In this document: one piece after another, positions 1 to 8,178 of the stretch
Layout: the number at the start of each line of letters is the position of its first letter
How positions within the stretch are numbered: the first letter of the stretch is position 1
Assembly (NCBI GenBank): GCA_025463765.1
Contig: JAODBC010000038.1
Coordinates: 53,412-117,411, forward strand
From: Subtercola sp.
GTDB lineage: Bacteria > Actinomycetota > Actinomycetes > Actinomycetales > Microbacteriaceae
Direction of reading: 5' to 3'
Length of the DNA stretch: 64,000 bases
Position numbers and translations under genes: made by a program
Notes under the pieces: model-generated
Told to the model about the DNA's origin: nothing
The model's input: only the letters and a program-made list of their open reading frames with translations
Database searches by the model: none

Positions 1-35
1 TCGGGCACCTGCTTGATGAGAACAACGATCTTCAT
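1..35 (-). CDS. etfB: Electron transfer flavoprotein beta subunit, N-terminal fragment
   Basis: Only the first 11 codons are inside the window; they read MKIVVLIKQVP, the near-invariant start of ETF beta subunits (FixA/EtfB). A GAGGAG ribosome binding site sits just upstream of the ATG at 33-35. ETF takes electrons from acyl-CoA or other flavin dehydrogenases. The gene is on the same strand as the flavin reductase upstream, with a 148-bp gap holding a long palindrome, so it probably has its own promoter. Identification rests on a short but very characteristic motif; the rest of the gene lies beyond the left edge. Confidence 0.75.
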   Translation of the reverse strand, partial: MKIVVLIKQVP

Positions 36-104
36 GGTGCGGACTCCTCGGGCTTCTGCGCAGCACGCCGGTTCGTGCCGTGGAATTCTTCGTCGAATTC
101 ATTA

Positions 105-131
105 CGGTAAAGCATACAGTATGAATTACCG
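105..131. promoter_or_regulatory. 27-bp palindrome, probable operator upstream of etfB
   Basis: The left arm CGGTAAAGCATAC and right arm GTATGAATTACCG are reverse complements at 11 of 13 positions around a central A. It lies in the gap between the flavin reductase gene and etfB, with the centre about 83 bp upstream of the etfB ATG. The size and symmetry suit a TetR-type operator; there is no T-run, so a terminator is less likely. It does not resemble the TGTCNGACA sites found from 15.9 kb on. Confidence 0.5.
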
Positions 132-183
132 CTCTCCCCCAGCGCGAGCTTCGACCGACTGGTCTCCAGACCCCTGGTCCCCG

Positions 184-732
184 TCAGATGGCGCTGTGAT
201 CACCGAGAGCGTGCCAGGTGCGGTTGTGGTAGACGAGCGGGGCGAAGGTGCTCTCGGCCTCGTGGCTGGTGTTCACGACCTGCAGGGCCTGCACCACCAG
301 TACCGTCGCGGTTCCGGCGTCGATGCGCTGAACGACGCGCGCTCGGATCCACCGGTCGACGCCGGCGAAAAGGGGCTCACCCGTATCGAGGCGACTCCAG
401 AGGGAGGTGTCGGCGAAGCGGTCGATGCCGCTGGTCGCGCACAGTCGAGCGATCTCGAGATTCGAGACGCCGAGCAGGTGCACGATGACGGTGTCGGCCT
501 GCAGCAGCGTGGGTGTGCTCGACGAGAGCGCAGAGAGCGAGAAGACCAGCAGCGGCGGATTGACACTCACCGAGATGACACTCGTGGCCGTCAGACCGAC
601 GGGCCCGTCGCCGATGTCGGCCGTAACGACCGCGACGCCCGAGGGGTGATCGCGAAACACTCCAGTGAAGTCTTGGATCTCTACTTGCGTCTCGACAACT
701 AGTCGATTCTGCGGTGCAGGTGTGGCATCCAT
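184..732 (-). CDS. Flavin reductase-like FMN-binding split-barrel protein
   Basis: A 182-aa protein of usual length for the HpaC/DszD family of short flavin reductases. These bind FMN/FAD in a split barrel and supply reduced flavin to two-component monooxygenases. Typical features are the N-terminal FRDHPSGVAVVTAD stretch, the GLTATSVISVSVNPPLLVFSL segment that packs on the flavin, and a central IARLCATSGIDRF region. No oxygenase partner of the flavin-dependent two-component type is adjacent; the next gene on the strand is etfB. Start ATG at 730-732. The upstream gap to the SDR (733-851) holds a perfect 10-bp palindrome ACCAATTGGT at 797-806. The family call is firm; the electron acceptor system is unknown. 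Confidence 0.8.
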   Translation of the reverse strand: MDATPAPQNRLVVETQVEIQDFTGVFRDHPSGVAVVTADIGDGPVGLTATSVISVSVNPPLLVFSLSALSSSTPTLLQADTVIVHLLGVSNLEIARLCATSGIDRFADTSLWSRLDTGEPLFAGVDRWIRARVVQRIDAGTATVLVVQALQVVNTSHEAESTFAPLVYHNRTWHALGDHSAI

Positions 733-796
733 TCGTAAATTCCCATCGTCGCGAGCTACTGAAAATCAGCATCTCGGAACAGGGACGCGCTTGTCA

Positions 797-806
797 ACCA
801 ATTGGT
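797..806. promoter_or_regulatory. Palindrome ACCAATTGGT, candidate operator
   Basis: A perfect 10-bp palindrome 65 bp upstream of the flavin reductase start. A related CCAAT/ATTGG inverted repeat occurs at 1740-1755 in the divergent region of the neighbouring operons, so one regulator may bind both. A short AT-centred palindrome can also arise by chance. Confidence 0.3.
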
Positions 807-851
807 CGGTAGTTTACGGAACTCACAGACAGCGAGTCGGCAAGTGGATGA

Positions 852-1664
852 TCAGAAAGTGAGCCAGCCGGCATCGACGGGTAATTCGACCCCCGTCACG
901 TATCTCGCGTCGCTGGAGAGCAGCCACAGCACGGCGTCCGAGATAGCTTGCGGCGGCATCAGCTCGATCTTCAGTCGGTTGCGAACGGTGTTGTGGTAGT
1001 CGCCGCGCAGGCTGAGGGCCTTTTCGAGGGTTCCCCCGCCGGTCACCATCTGGGTGTCGACCCCGCCGGGGCAGACAGCGTTGACCCGAACGTCGAACTC
1101 GCCGAGTTCCCAAGCCAGCACCTTCATCAGATTGAGCACCCCCGCCTTCGATGCGGAGTAGGCGACCCCCGACGGCTGCGGCCTCAGTCCATTGATCGAT
1201 GAGGTCAGAACGATCGATCCGCCTCGGCCGCCCTGCAGGATCTTCGGGATGAACGCTTTTGTCACCTTCCAGGCGCCCGTGAGCAGCACGTCGAGACTCT
1301 CTTGCCAGGCCGCTTCGTCGAGTTCCCACGAGTTGGCCGCGACCGTCCACATTCCGTGATTCACGGCGAGCAGATCGATTCGCCCGAACTCCGTCATCGC
1401 CTGGTCGGCGAATGCCTGCAGGCCGGCGAGATCGCGCGCATCGACCGTCGCCGCCAGACAGCGTCGATCGTATGACTCGACGATCGCGGCCGTTTCGCGC
1501 AGGTCGCTCTCTGTCGCTCCGGGCGTCAGAGCGGTCGAGAGAGTGTCGCAGAGGTCGAAGATCACGACATCGGCGCCTTCCCGCGCGAGCGTCGCCGCGT
1601 GCGATCGGCCTTGGCCCCGGGCTGCGCCCGAGACGACAGCGACCTTGCCTTCTAGCTTTCCCAC
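852..1664 (-). CDS. Mycofactocin-type short-chain dehydrogenase
   Basis: A 270-aa SDR. The Rossmann motif region reads GAARGQGRSHA in place of the usual TGxxxGIG. This RGQGRSHA signature, with the extra acidic segment around residues 45-60 (ESDLRETAAIVES), marks the subgroup that keeps a tightly held NAD and exchanges electrons with mycofactocin (carveol dehydrogenase-like; established family knowledge). The catalytic Ser is in VLTSSING, and the Tyr-x-x-x-Lys is YSASK. The C-terminal half (VNAVCPGGVDTQM) is also typical. It starts at GTG 1662-1664, supported by AGAGGA upstream. It is divergent from the ABC importer at 1876, and a second SDR of the same subgroup ends that operon. The substrate is unknown, probably a secondary alcohol. 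Confidence 0.85.
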   Translation of the reverse strand: MGKLEGKVAVVSGAARGQGRSHAATLAREGADVVIFDLCDTLSTALTPGATESDLRETAAIVESYDRRCLAATVDARDLAGLQAFADQAMTEFGRIDLLAVNHGMWTVAANSWELDEAAWQESLDVLLTGAWKVTKAFIPKILQGGRGGSIVLTSSINGLRPQPSGVAYSASKAGVLNLMKVLAWELGEFDVRVNAVCPGGVDTQMVTGGGTLEKALSLRGDYHNTVRNRLKIELMPPQAISDAVLWLLSSDARYVTGVELPVDAGWLTF

Positions 1665-1739
1665 AACTGTTCCTCTTTCTGAGCCGCCCGTGCCGATTCG
1701 CCTTGCTGACGGTAACGATAGTCACGTCGCCGGCCAAAA

Positions 1740-1755
1740 CCAATCGTTTGATTGG
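1740..1755. promoter_or_regulatory. Inverted repeat in divergent SDR/ABC promoter region
   Basis: CCAATC and GATTGG separated by GTTT form a perfect inverted repeat between the divergent SDR (852-1664) and importer operon (from 1876). It sits upstream of the probable -35 box at 1784, where an activator or shared repressor could act. It resembles the palindrome at 797-806. Confidence 0.4.
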
Positions 1756-1783
1756 CAAAGAATCCAACATCTCGCGAGAATCC

Positions 1784-1812
1784 TTGACTTCCAACCAGAC
1801 GCTTGGTAGAAA
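1784..1812 (+). promoter_or_regulatory. Probable sigma-70 type promoter of the ABC importer operon
   Basis: TTGACT at 1784-1789 and TAGAAA at 1807-1812 are separated by 17 bp. The predicted start of transcription would be about 55 bp upstream of the TTG codon at 1876. Confidence 0.45.
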
Positions 1813-1875
1813 TGCTCCAGCACTGCGCGCCGAGGTCGTCGAGACAGCGCGATCGAAAATGACAAGGGAGTCAAT

Positions 1876-3018
1876 TTGCGTAAACCAGCACTAGCGATCA
1901 CGGGCATCGCTCTCGCAGCACTCGCCCTCACAGCCTGTTCGTCAGGAGCAAGCTCCTCGAACTCGGCTGCGTCGACCGGCTCGGCGAATTGCCCGTCTTT
2001 CGACAGCTCGAAGGCGTATTACACCCAGCCGCCGACCGCAGCGAATCCCGCAGCGCCGAAGAAGAACATCGCCATCGTGGCCGTCGGAATGTCGTCGCCC
2101 ACCGTCGCCGTCGGCGCAGCCGGCGTCGAAGCCGCGGTGACCGACATCGGCTGGCAGTACACGCTCTACGACGCGAAGCTCGATCCTTCTGCCTTCTCGA
2201 CACTGGTTCGCCAGGCGATCACCAACAAGGCCGACGGCATCATCGGTGTCGGCCTCGATGCTCCGCTGGTCAAGGCTGCGATCGCCGAAGCGACGGCCGC
2301 GGGCATCCCTTCGATCTCTGTTCAGGGCTGGGATCTCGACCAAGACCCCGACACCTCGACAGAGACCCCGGTGTACACGACGCGCATCAGCTTCGGCGAG
2401 CGCTTTCCTGACTTCGCCGACGTCGTTCGGGCCAGTGCGGCCGATGGCGCCGACTACCTCATCGCCAAAGCCGGATGCTCGGGCAAGGTGCTGAACTTCT
2501 CGAATAACGAGTACACGACGCTCAAGCTGATCAACCAGGGCTTCACCGCAGAGATGACGAAGTCGTGCCCGAACTGCACGGTCGTCGACGTTCCCTGGAC
2601 AGCGAGCCAGTTCGGACCGGAACTGACCGGTATCGCCAAGGCGGCTATCTTGAAGAACCCTGACGTGAAGGTCATTCAGGCCGGCACGAACCCGCAGCTG
2701 GGCATCACCCAAGCGATCGTACAGTCGGGCTATCAAGACAAGGTAACGACGCTAGGCGGGTTCGGCCTCGCAGCCGACTTCGCGGTCTCCAAACAAGACC
2801 AGGGCCTGAACGCCACGACGTCATGGCCCGTCGAATGGTGGTCGTACGCCGCCGTCGACACCCTGAACAGCTACTTCAACAAGACCAAGCCGGTCGATGA
2901 AGGGCTGGGCTGGAAGATCGTCGACAGCACGAGCGGATTCCCTGACGGTGACTCCGACTTCAAGCCGCCGTTCGATGTACCCGCCGCCTACAAGGCGAGC
3001 TGGGGAACCGCTAAATAA
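1876..3018 (+). CDS. ABC importer substrate-binding lipoprotein, sugar/ribose type
   Basis: A 380-aa extracellular binding protein that captures the substrate for the importer encoded downstream. The N-terminus has a charged start, a hydrophobic stretch and the lipobox LTACSS, so it is probably lipid-anchored at about Cys21, followed by a Ser/Ala/Gly-rich linker. The body fits the periplasmic-binding-protein type 1 (RbsB-like) fold, with the pattern DGIIGVGLDAPLVKAAIAEA and VQGWD typical of sugar-binding members. It starts at TTG 1876-1878; AAGGGA at 1864-1869 is well placed and no ATG fits. It overlaps the ATPase gene by one base (TAATG), so the two are coupled. The flanking SDRs suggest the ligand is a polyol or similar alcohol rather than ribose; that is inference. 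Confidence 0.85.
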   Translation: MRKPALAITGIALAALALTACSSGASSSNSAASTGSANCPSFDSSKAYYTQPPTAANPAAPKKNIAIVAVGMSSPTVAVGAAGVEAAVTDIGWQYTLYDAKLDPSAFSTLVRQAITNKADGIIGVGLDAPLVKAAIAEATAAGIPSISVQGWDLDQDPDTSTETPVYTTRISFGERFPDFADVVRASAADGADYLIAKAGCSGKVLNFSNNEYTTLKLINQGFTAEMTKSCPNCTVVDVPWTASQFGPELTGIAKAAILKNPDVKVIQAGTNPQLGITQAIVQSGYQDKVTTLGGFGLAADFAVSKQDQGLNATTSWPVEWWSYAAVDTLNSYFNKTKPVDEGLGWKIVDSTSGFPDGDSDFKPPFDVPAAYKASWGTAK

Positions 3019-4565
3019 TGTCGGAAAAGTCTGTTGTCGAGAGCCCTCGAATCGCAATCGCGGTTCGGGGGCTCTCGAAGACCTATGGCAGCACGAAGGC
3101 GCTCGACGATGTTGCGCTCGATCTGCGCTGGGGCGAAGTGCATGCACTTGTCGGCGGTAACGGCTCGGGCAAGTCGACCCTGATCAAGATTCTCGCGGGC
3201 GTTGTCTCTGCCGACGCCGGTGAGCTCACCTCCGCCGGAGAGACGTCGGAGCTGGCCCACCACACGCCCGTCGAGTCCTCGCGTGCCGGGCTGCGTTTCG
3301 TTCATCAAGACATGGCGATTCTGCCGCTCTTGACGGTGACCGAGAACCTCGGTCTAGGCGGTCGTTTCGTCACGGGCCGTTTCGGGCGCATCCGCGGGCG
3401 CAGCAACCGGGCTCATGTGCAGAAGACGCTCGCGAGGTTCAACCTCCAAGTGGATCCCGGGGCCCGCGCAGCAACTCTCGCGACTCCGCAAAAGGCTCTT
3501 CTCGCGATCGCGCGAGCGCTGCAAGACATCGACGAGACGAAGCGTGCGATTCTCTTTCTCGACGAGCCGACTGCGGCGCTGCCCGCCGAAGAGGCGGCGG
3601 AGTTGCTGCGTTCGCTGCGTGAACTCGCAGACGCCGGCCACTGCATCGTTCTCGTCAGCCACCGGCTCGATGAGGTACGGGCCGCCGCAGACCGAGTTAC
3701 CGGCCTTCGTGATGGCCGCAACGCGGGAACGATCGACGCTCAAGACCTCACCGAGACCAATCTCGTCGAGCTCATTCTGGGCACCGAGATGCCCGAGATG
3801 AGCGCCATCGAGACGGTCGCCTTCGGCGATGACTACGTCGTCGACGTTCGCGGCGCTGTCGGCGGCCCGCTGCGCGGGGCGACCGTGCGCGTTCGGCCCG
3901 GCGAGATCGTCGGGCTCGCGGGGCTACTGGGAAGCGGGCGAACCGAGCTGCTCGAAATGATCTTCGGTGTTCGCAAGCTGGAATCCGGCGAGCTGCACTT
4001 CGCCGGACAGCGGGTCTCTTCGCCCAACGCCTCGACGATGTCGAAGCTCGGGGTGGCGTTCTTGCCCGAAGACCGGGCGGGGGGCGGCGTCTTTCCGGGC
4101 CACAGCATTGCGACGAACATGACGGCCGGCCAGAACCGAAAGTATTTCACAGGCACTCGAATGAGCCACTCGCGGCTGATGAAAGACGTGAAAGAAGACA
4201 TCGTTCGTTATCGCGTCAAAGCATCGGGCCCCTCTGCCCTGATCGAGTCGCTCTCGGGCGGCAATCAGCAGAAGACCGCACTCGGCCGCTGCCTGCGCAC
4301 CGCCCCGCGCCTTCTTCTGCTCGACGAACCGGCGCAGGGCATCGATGTCGGTGCCCGCGAGACCGTGATGACTCTCATTCTCGAGGCCGCGAAGAGCGGC
4401 ACAGCCGTCATCGTCGCGAGCTCGGAATTCGAAGAGCTCACCCGCCTGTGCCATCGCATCATCGTGCTCTCGAATGGCCGTGATGTCGACGAGCTGGCGC
4501 AAGGCACCGGCGGCCACCAAATTCTCGAAGCTGTGCTTTCACAAAACAAAAGGGCAAAACAATGA
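3018..4565 (+). CDS. Sugar-type ABC importer ATPase with two nucleotide-binding domains
   Basis: A 515-aa protein, the normal size for RbsA/MglA/XylG ATPases that carry two ABC domains in one chain. Domain 1 has Walker A GGNGSGKST and Walker B RAILFLDEPTAAL, but its signature is degenerate (TLATPQKALLAIARAL). Domain 2 has an atypical Walker A GLLGSGRTE, a canonical signature LSGGNQQK and Walker B LLLLDEPAQGIDVGA. This asymmetry is normal in the family: one ATP site is catalytic and one is degenerate. It powers the permease encoded next, whose ATG overlaps this stop as ATGA. Confidence 0.92.
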   Translation: MSEKSVVESPRIAIAVRGLSKTYGSTKALDDVALDLRWGEVHALVGGNGSGKSTLIKILAGVVSADAGELTSAGETSELAHHTPVESSRAGLRFVHQDMAILPLLTVTENLGLGGRFVTGRFGRIRGRSNRAHVQKTLARFNLQVDPGARAATLATPQKALLAIARALQDIDETKRAILFLDEPTAALPAEEAAELLRSLRELADAGHCIVLVSHRLDEVRAAADRVTGLRDGRNAGTIDAQDLTETNLVELILGTEMPEMSAIETVAFGDDYVVDVRGAVGGPLRGATVRVRPGEIVGLAGLLGSGRTELLEMIFGVRKLESGELHFAGQRVSSPNASTMSKLGVAFLPEDRAGGGVFPGHSIATNMTAGQNRKYFTGTRMSHSRLMKDVKEDIVRYRVKASGPSALIESLSGGNQQKTALGRCLRTAPRLLLLDEPAQGIDVGARETVMTLILEAAKSGTAVIVASSEFEELTRLCHRIIVLSNGRDVDELAQGTGGHQILEAVLSQNKRAKQ

Positions 4566-5611
4566 AAAGGTTTCCTCACCCCACGGAACTCTTAGAGCGG
4601 TTCGGCCTGGTCGGCCTGCTGGTGATTCTCATCATCTTCTTCTCACTCAACCCGGCCACACCGCAGTTCGCGACGGTGCTGAACTTCACGAACATCCTCT
4701 CGAACGAGTCTGTGCTCGGCATTCTGGTCATCGCGACCGTCATACCGCTCGTCGCCAACGAGATCGACTTGTCGCTCGGCCCGATCGCCGGTCTCGGTTC
4801 GATTCTGTGTTCGGGCCTGATGTCGAAGTCGGGGTGGCCCCTGTGGGCGGCCGTCGTCGCGGCCATCGTCGCAGGGCTACTCATCGGCTGCGTGAACGGC
4901 CTTCTGGTGGCCCGATTCAAGATCAACTCGATCATCGCCACACTGGGAACGTCGAGCATCATCGCCGCGCTTGTTCTCGCGTACTCGAACGGCCTGTCGA
5001 TCGTCACCGGAATCAGCCCGGCGCTGATCGACCTCGGTTCAGGAGACTGGCTCGGGCTGCCGAAAACGTTCTGGTTCTTCGCCGCGGTAGCCATCATCGC
5101 CTATTACTTTCTCGAGCAGCTGCCGCGCGGCAAAGACCTGCGGGCCATCGGCGCGAGCCCCACGGCGGCAAAGCTCGTCGGTATCAATGTGTCACGCCTG
5201 ACCATTCAGAGTTTCATCGTGGCCGGAACGATCGCGGGCGGAGCCGGCGTGTTGCTGGTCGCGATTCAAGGCGCCGGCAACCCGCAGATCGGGGCGAACT
5301 ACACCCTTCCTGCCATTGCCGCGGCATTCCTCGGTGCCACCGCGATTCAGCCGGGCCGGTACAACGTGTGGGGATCGATCACGGCGGTCTTCTTTCTCGC
5401 CGTGAGCATCAACGGGCTGACGCTCTGGGGCGCACCCCCGTGGGTGAACGACGCCTTCAACGGTGTCGCGCTCATCGTCGGCGTCGGCCTAGCTGTCTAT
5501 GCAGGCAAGATCAGAATCACGCGGTCTGCCCGCAGCGACAAAGAAGAACAGACGCCGCCGCCGACGGTGACCGAACCAGAACTGGTCTCGGCTGCGACCT
5601 CGAAGCAATAA
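4562..5611 (+). CDS. Sugar-type ABC importer permease
   Basis: A 349-aa integral membrane protein of the RbsC/XylH family. There are about eight to ten hydrophobic segments, beginning with LVGLLVILIIFFSLNP, and the family motif NEIDLSLGPIAGLGS (the cytoplasmic coupling region) at about residues 60-75. A short hydrophilic tail rich in Pro/Glu ends the protein. The start ATG overlaps the ATPase stop by 4 nt. It presumably forms a homodimer with the double ATPase. The mycofactocin-type SDR follows 20 bp downstream in the same operon. Confidence 0.9.
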   Translation: MKRFPHPTELLERFGLVGLLVILIIFFSLNPATPQFATVLNFTNILSNESVLGILVIATVIPLVANEIDLSLGPIAGLGSILCSGLMSKSGWPLWAAVVAAIVAGLLIGCVNGLLVARFKINSIIATLGTSSIIAALVLAYSNGLSIVTGISPALIDLGSGDWLGLPKTFWFFAAVAIIAYYFLEQLPRGKDLRAIGASPTAAKLVGINVSRLTIQSFIVAGTIAGGAGVLLVAIQGAGNPQIGANYTLPAIAAAFLGATAIQPGRYNVWGSITAVFFLAVSINGLTLWGAPPWVNDAFNGVALIVGVGLAVYAGKIRITRSARSDKEEQTPPPTVTEPELVSAATSKQ

Positions 5612-5631
5612 CGAGAAGGAGCGAACACGCT

Positions 5632-6465
5632 ATGGGCCGTGTCGAAGGAAAAGTAGCGTTCATCACCGGTGTGGCTCGAGGCCAGGGCCGCAGCCACGCC
5701 GTCAGACTGGCCCAAGAGGGCGCCGACATCATCGGTATCGATCTGTTGGAAGAGGTGCCTGGAGCGCCATATGGCCGTGCCACAGAAGAAGACCTCGCCG
5801 AAACGGTTCGTCAGGTCGAGGCGCTCGACCGCCGCATCATCGTTTCGAAGGCCGACGTTCGCGACTTCTCCAGCCTCAAGACGGCAGTGGATGAAGGTGT
5901 GGCGCAGTTCGGCCGGCTCGACATCGTCTCAGCGAACGCCGGAATCTCGACGGCCATGATGCCCACAGAAGAGCTCGACGAAGACATCTGGCAGAACATG
6001 ATCGACACGAACCTGAGCGGAGTCTGGCGCACGGCGAAGGCGACGATTCCGCATCTGAAAGCCGGGGGCCGGGGCGGCTCGATCGTTCTCACCAGTTCAG
6101 AGGCAGGGCTCCGTGGCTTTCAGAACGTGGCACACTATGTCTCTGCCAAGCACGGCGTCATCGGGCTGATGCGCACGTTGGCCCTCGAACTCGCTCCCTT
6201 CGTGATCCGGGTCAACAGCCTGCACCCGACCCAGGTCGACACACCGATGATCATGAACGAGGCGACCTATCGACTCTTCGACCCGACCACGCCGAGTCCG
6301 ACCCGTGAAGACTTCGCTCCGGTCTCGCAGTCGCTGAACGCGCTTCCGATTCCGTGGGTCGAAGCCGTCGACATCAGCAACGCCCTTCTCTTTCTCTCGT
6401 CAGACGAGGGTCGTTACATCACCGGGCAGCCGCTCGCGATCGATGCGGGCGCGATTCTGAAGTAG
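5632..6465 (+). CDS. Mycofactocin-type short-chain dehydrogenase
   Basis: A 277-aa SDR with the diagnostic GVARGQGRSHA nucleotide-binding motif and the inserted segment TEEDLAETVRQVEALDRR, both hallmarks of the mycofactocin-coupled SDR subgroup. The catalytic Ser lies in VLTSSEAG and the YxxxK is YVSAK. The C-terminal substrate loop has VNSLHPTQVDTPMI, well conserved in the subgroup. ATG 5632-5634 is preceded by GAGAAGGA at 5613-5620. It is the last gene of the importer operon, so it likely oxidises the imported alcohol. Its relative at 852-1664 is divergently transcribed from the same control region; the two may act on successive or enantiomeric alcohols. Confidence 0.88.
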   Translation: MGRVEGKVAFITGVARGQGRSHAVRLAQEGADIIGIDLLEEVPGAPYGRATEEDLAETVRQVEALDRRIIVSKADVRDFSSLKTAVDEGVAQFGRLDIVSANAGISTAMMPTEELDEDIWQNMIDTNLSGVWRTAKATIPHLKAGGRGGSIVLTSSEAGLRGFQNVAHYVSAKHGVIGLMRTLALELAPFVIRVNSLHPTQVDTPMIMNEATYRLFDPTTPSPTREDFAPVSQSLNALPIPWVEAVDISNALLFLSSDEGRYITGQPLAIDAGAILK

Positions 6466-6510
6466 CTCTCGCTCTACCTGGGCCTCAAATGCACTCCTGA
6501 CAAGCAACCA

Positions 6511-6538
6511 CGGGGCGCACGGGCGACCCGACGCCCCG
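6511..6538. terminator. GC-rich hairpin between convergent genes
   Basis: CGGGGCG (6511-6517) pairs with CGCCCCG (6532-6538) over a 14-nt loop. It lies between the converging SDR and FCD genes, so it may end transcription from both sides. There is no clear T-run. Confidence 0.35.
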
Positions 6539-6551
6539 GGCAAACGCGGGT

Positions 6552-6989
6552 TCAGTCGAGGGCGCCCATGAGGTGAACCCGCGCAGCGAGTTCGATACGA
6601 AGCGGATGCGCGCGCTCCTCGATGAGGGCGAGCAGCTCTTCGTGCTCGGCGACCGCCTCCTCGGCGCGGAGCAGCGGCAGGGCGAATGAGTCATCGTCGA
6701 ACTCGTCGATGCGCCGCCACAGGGTCTCGATGAGGGCGCGCAGACTCGCATTCGAGCACCGTTCGAACAGAACGCCATGGAACGCCCGGTTCAGCAGGGC
6801 GAAGGTCTCGGCGTCATAGCTGCCGAGGGCGTCCATCAGGCGGCCGTTGAGGTCGCGGGCGCGGGCGATGTCGAACGGTGAGAGGCGTGCCGCGGCATCC
6901 GCCGTCGCAACGCCCTCGAGAACACTCAGGGTCTGCATCGCCTCGTGGTATTCGATGTCGTCGCGCGTCTGCGTTGCTGGATGCATCAT
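6552..6989 (-). CDS. Orphan FCD-domain protein (GntR effector domain without HTH)
   Basis: A 145-aa protein made up only of the FCD ligand-binding domain of GntR/FadR-family regulators. It retains the three His positions that usually bind a metal and carboxylate effector: NRAFH, VAEHEELL and ARVHL. The N-terminal winged helix is missing. AGAGGAG is correctly spaced before the ATG at 6987-6989. The 40-bp gap up to the alcohol dehydrogenase stop has no room for a frameshifted HTH, so this is not a sequencing break. It is the last gene of the AtuA/SMP-30/ADH operon. It may sense a pathway acid and act by binding a full-length partner, or may be an enzyme or ligand sink; neither is shown by the sequence. 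Confidence 0.75.
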   Translation of the reverse strand: MMHPATQTRDDIEYHEAMQTLSVLEGVATADAAARLSPFDIARARDLNGRLMDALGSYDAETFALLNRAFHGVLFERCSNASLRALIETLWRRIDEFDDDSFALPLLRAEEAVAEHEELLALIEERAHPLRIELAARVHLMGALD

Positions 6990-7029
6990 CGGGCTCCTCT
7001 GTCTGCGCTGATGTCTCGGGTGGTTCGGC

Positions 7030-8178
7030 TCAGTCGTTCATCGTGACGATCGCGCGACCGGTGATGGCGCCCTGCATCAGCGCCTGGTACGCGTCGTCGG
7101 CGTCATCGAGGGCGTAGCGGCGCGTGATCATGCCCTCGAGGTCGATCGCACCCGAAGCGGTCAGGGCGATCACCGCGGGCAGATCGACCCGGGTGCGCGC
7201 GCCGAACGTGCCGATGATGCGCTGGCCGCGCCGCACCAGCGGAGTGATCTCGACCTCGCCCTTCGCGGCCCCGGCGCCGATACCGACGGCGACCATGCGA
7301 CCGCCTTCGTCAAGCATCCGCACCGCCTGGGTGAAGGTCTGCGGGTAGCCGAGCGCCTCGAACGCGACGTCGACACCTCGCCCGCCGGTGAGCTCACGCA
7401 CCGTCGCCACAGCGTCGACGTCAGCCGAGTTCACCGTGAAGTGCGCGCCGAGTTCGGCCGCGCGAGCGAGCTTCTCGTCGCTCACATCGACGGCGATGAT
7501 CGGGTCGGCGCCGATGGCACGACAGACCTGCAGGATGCTCGAACCGACGCCGCCCGTTGCCACCACGACCACCGATTCGCCGGCTTCGAGAGCGGCGGCG
7601 CGATGGGCCGCACCGAAGGCGGTGAAGAGAGCACAACCGAGAATGGCGGCCGCGTCGAACGGCAGCGAGTCGGGCAGCAGCGCCAGCGCCGCGATCGGCA
7701 CGACCGAGTACTCGGCCAGGCCCGCCATCGAATACATGGCAAGACTCGATCCGTCGGCGCGGGCCAGCCTGCTGGTTCCGTCGTAGAGCGTTCCGTGCAG
7801 GCGATTCTCGTTGAAGAAGTTGTGGCAGAGATCGTCGCGGCCCTTCAGACACGCGTCGCAGGTCGTGCACGGCATGATGAACGCCCCGACCACCCGGTCG
7901 CCCACCGCCAGCCCGCGCTGGTCGTCGGTGCCCTCGCCGAACTCGACGATGGTGCCGCTGATCTCGTGACCGAGCACCGCCGGGCTCGGAAACGCGACCT
8001 CGCCCTTCATTACGTGCAGGTCGGTGTGGCAGACGCCGCACGCCCGCACTCGAACCAGTGCTTCGCCGGCCTTCGGATGCGGCGTGGGAATGGTCTCGAC
8101 CTGAATGTGCGGCTCGGTGCCATTCCAGACCGCGGCCTTCATGGTGGTGGGCGGAGCCATCGTCGTCTCACTGGTCAT
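7030..8178 (-). CDS. Zinc-dependent alcohol dehydrogenase (MDR family)
   Basis: A 382-aa medium-chain dehydrogenase. Catalytic zinc ligands are seen in CGVCHTD and GHE. The four-Cys structural zinc lobe is CTTCDACLKGRDDLC. The NAD-binding fold has VVVVATGGVGSS and an acidic residue (IIAVD) that favours NAD over NADP. Length is normal apart from an extra ~12 residues at the N-terminus; the next in-frame Met (TMKAAVW) is a possible alternative start. Its ATG overlaps the SMP-30 stop by 4 nt, so translation is coupled. In context it would oxidise an alcohol intermediate in the AtuA operon. Confidence 0.88.
   Translation of the reverse strand: MTSETTMAPPTTMKAAVWNGTEPHIQVETIPTPHPKAGEALVRVRACGVCHTDLHVMKGEVAFPSPAVLGHEISGTIVEFGEGTDDQRGLAVGDRVVGAFIMPCTTCDACLKGRDDLCHNFFNENRLHGTLYDGTSRLARADGSSLAMYSMAGLAEYSVVPIAALALLPDSLPFDAAAILGCALFTAFGAAHRAAALEAGESVVVVATGGVGSSILQVCRAIGADPIIAVDVSDEKLARAAELGAHFTVNSADVDAVATVRELTGGRGVDVAFEALGYPQTFTQAVRMLDEGGRMVAVGIGAGAAKGEVEITPLVRRGQRIIGTFGARTRVDLPAVIALTASGAIDLEGMITRRYALDDADDAYQALMQGAITGRAIVTMND

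Noticed and set aside
4474..5631. An N-terminal extension of more than 380 codons in frame with the SDR at 5632
   Set aside because: It overlaps the permease gene in another frame and is low-complexity Arg-rich; a good ribosome site and the SDR fold begin at 5632.
6552..6989. A GntR gene broken by a frameshift
   Set aside because: The upstream gap is only 40 bp and holds a proper ribosome site, so no HTH sequence can be recovered in any frame.
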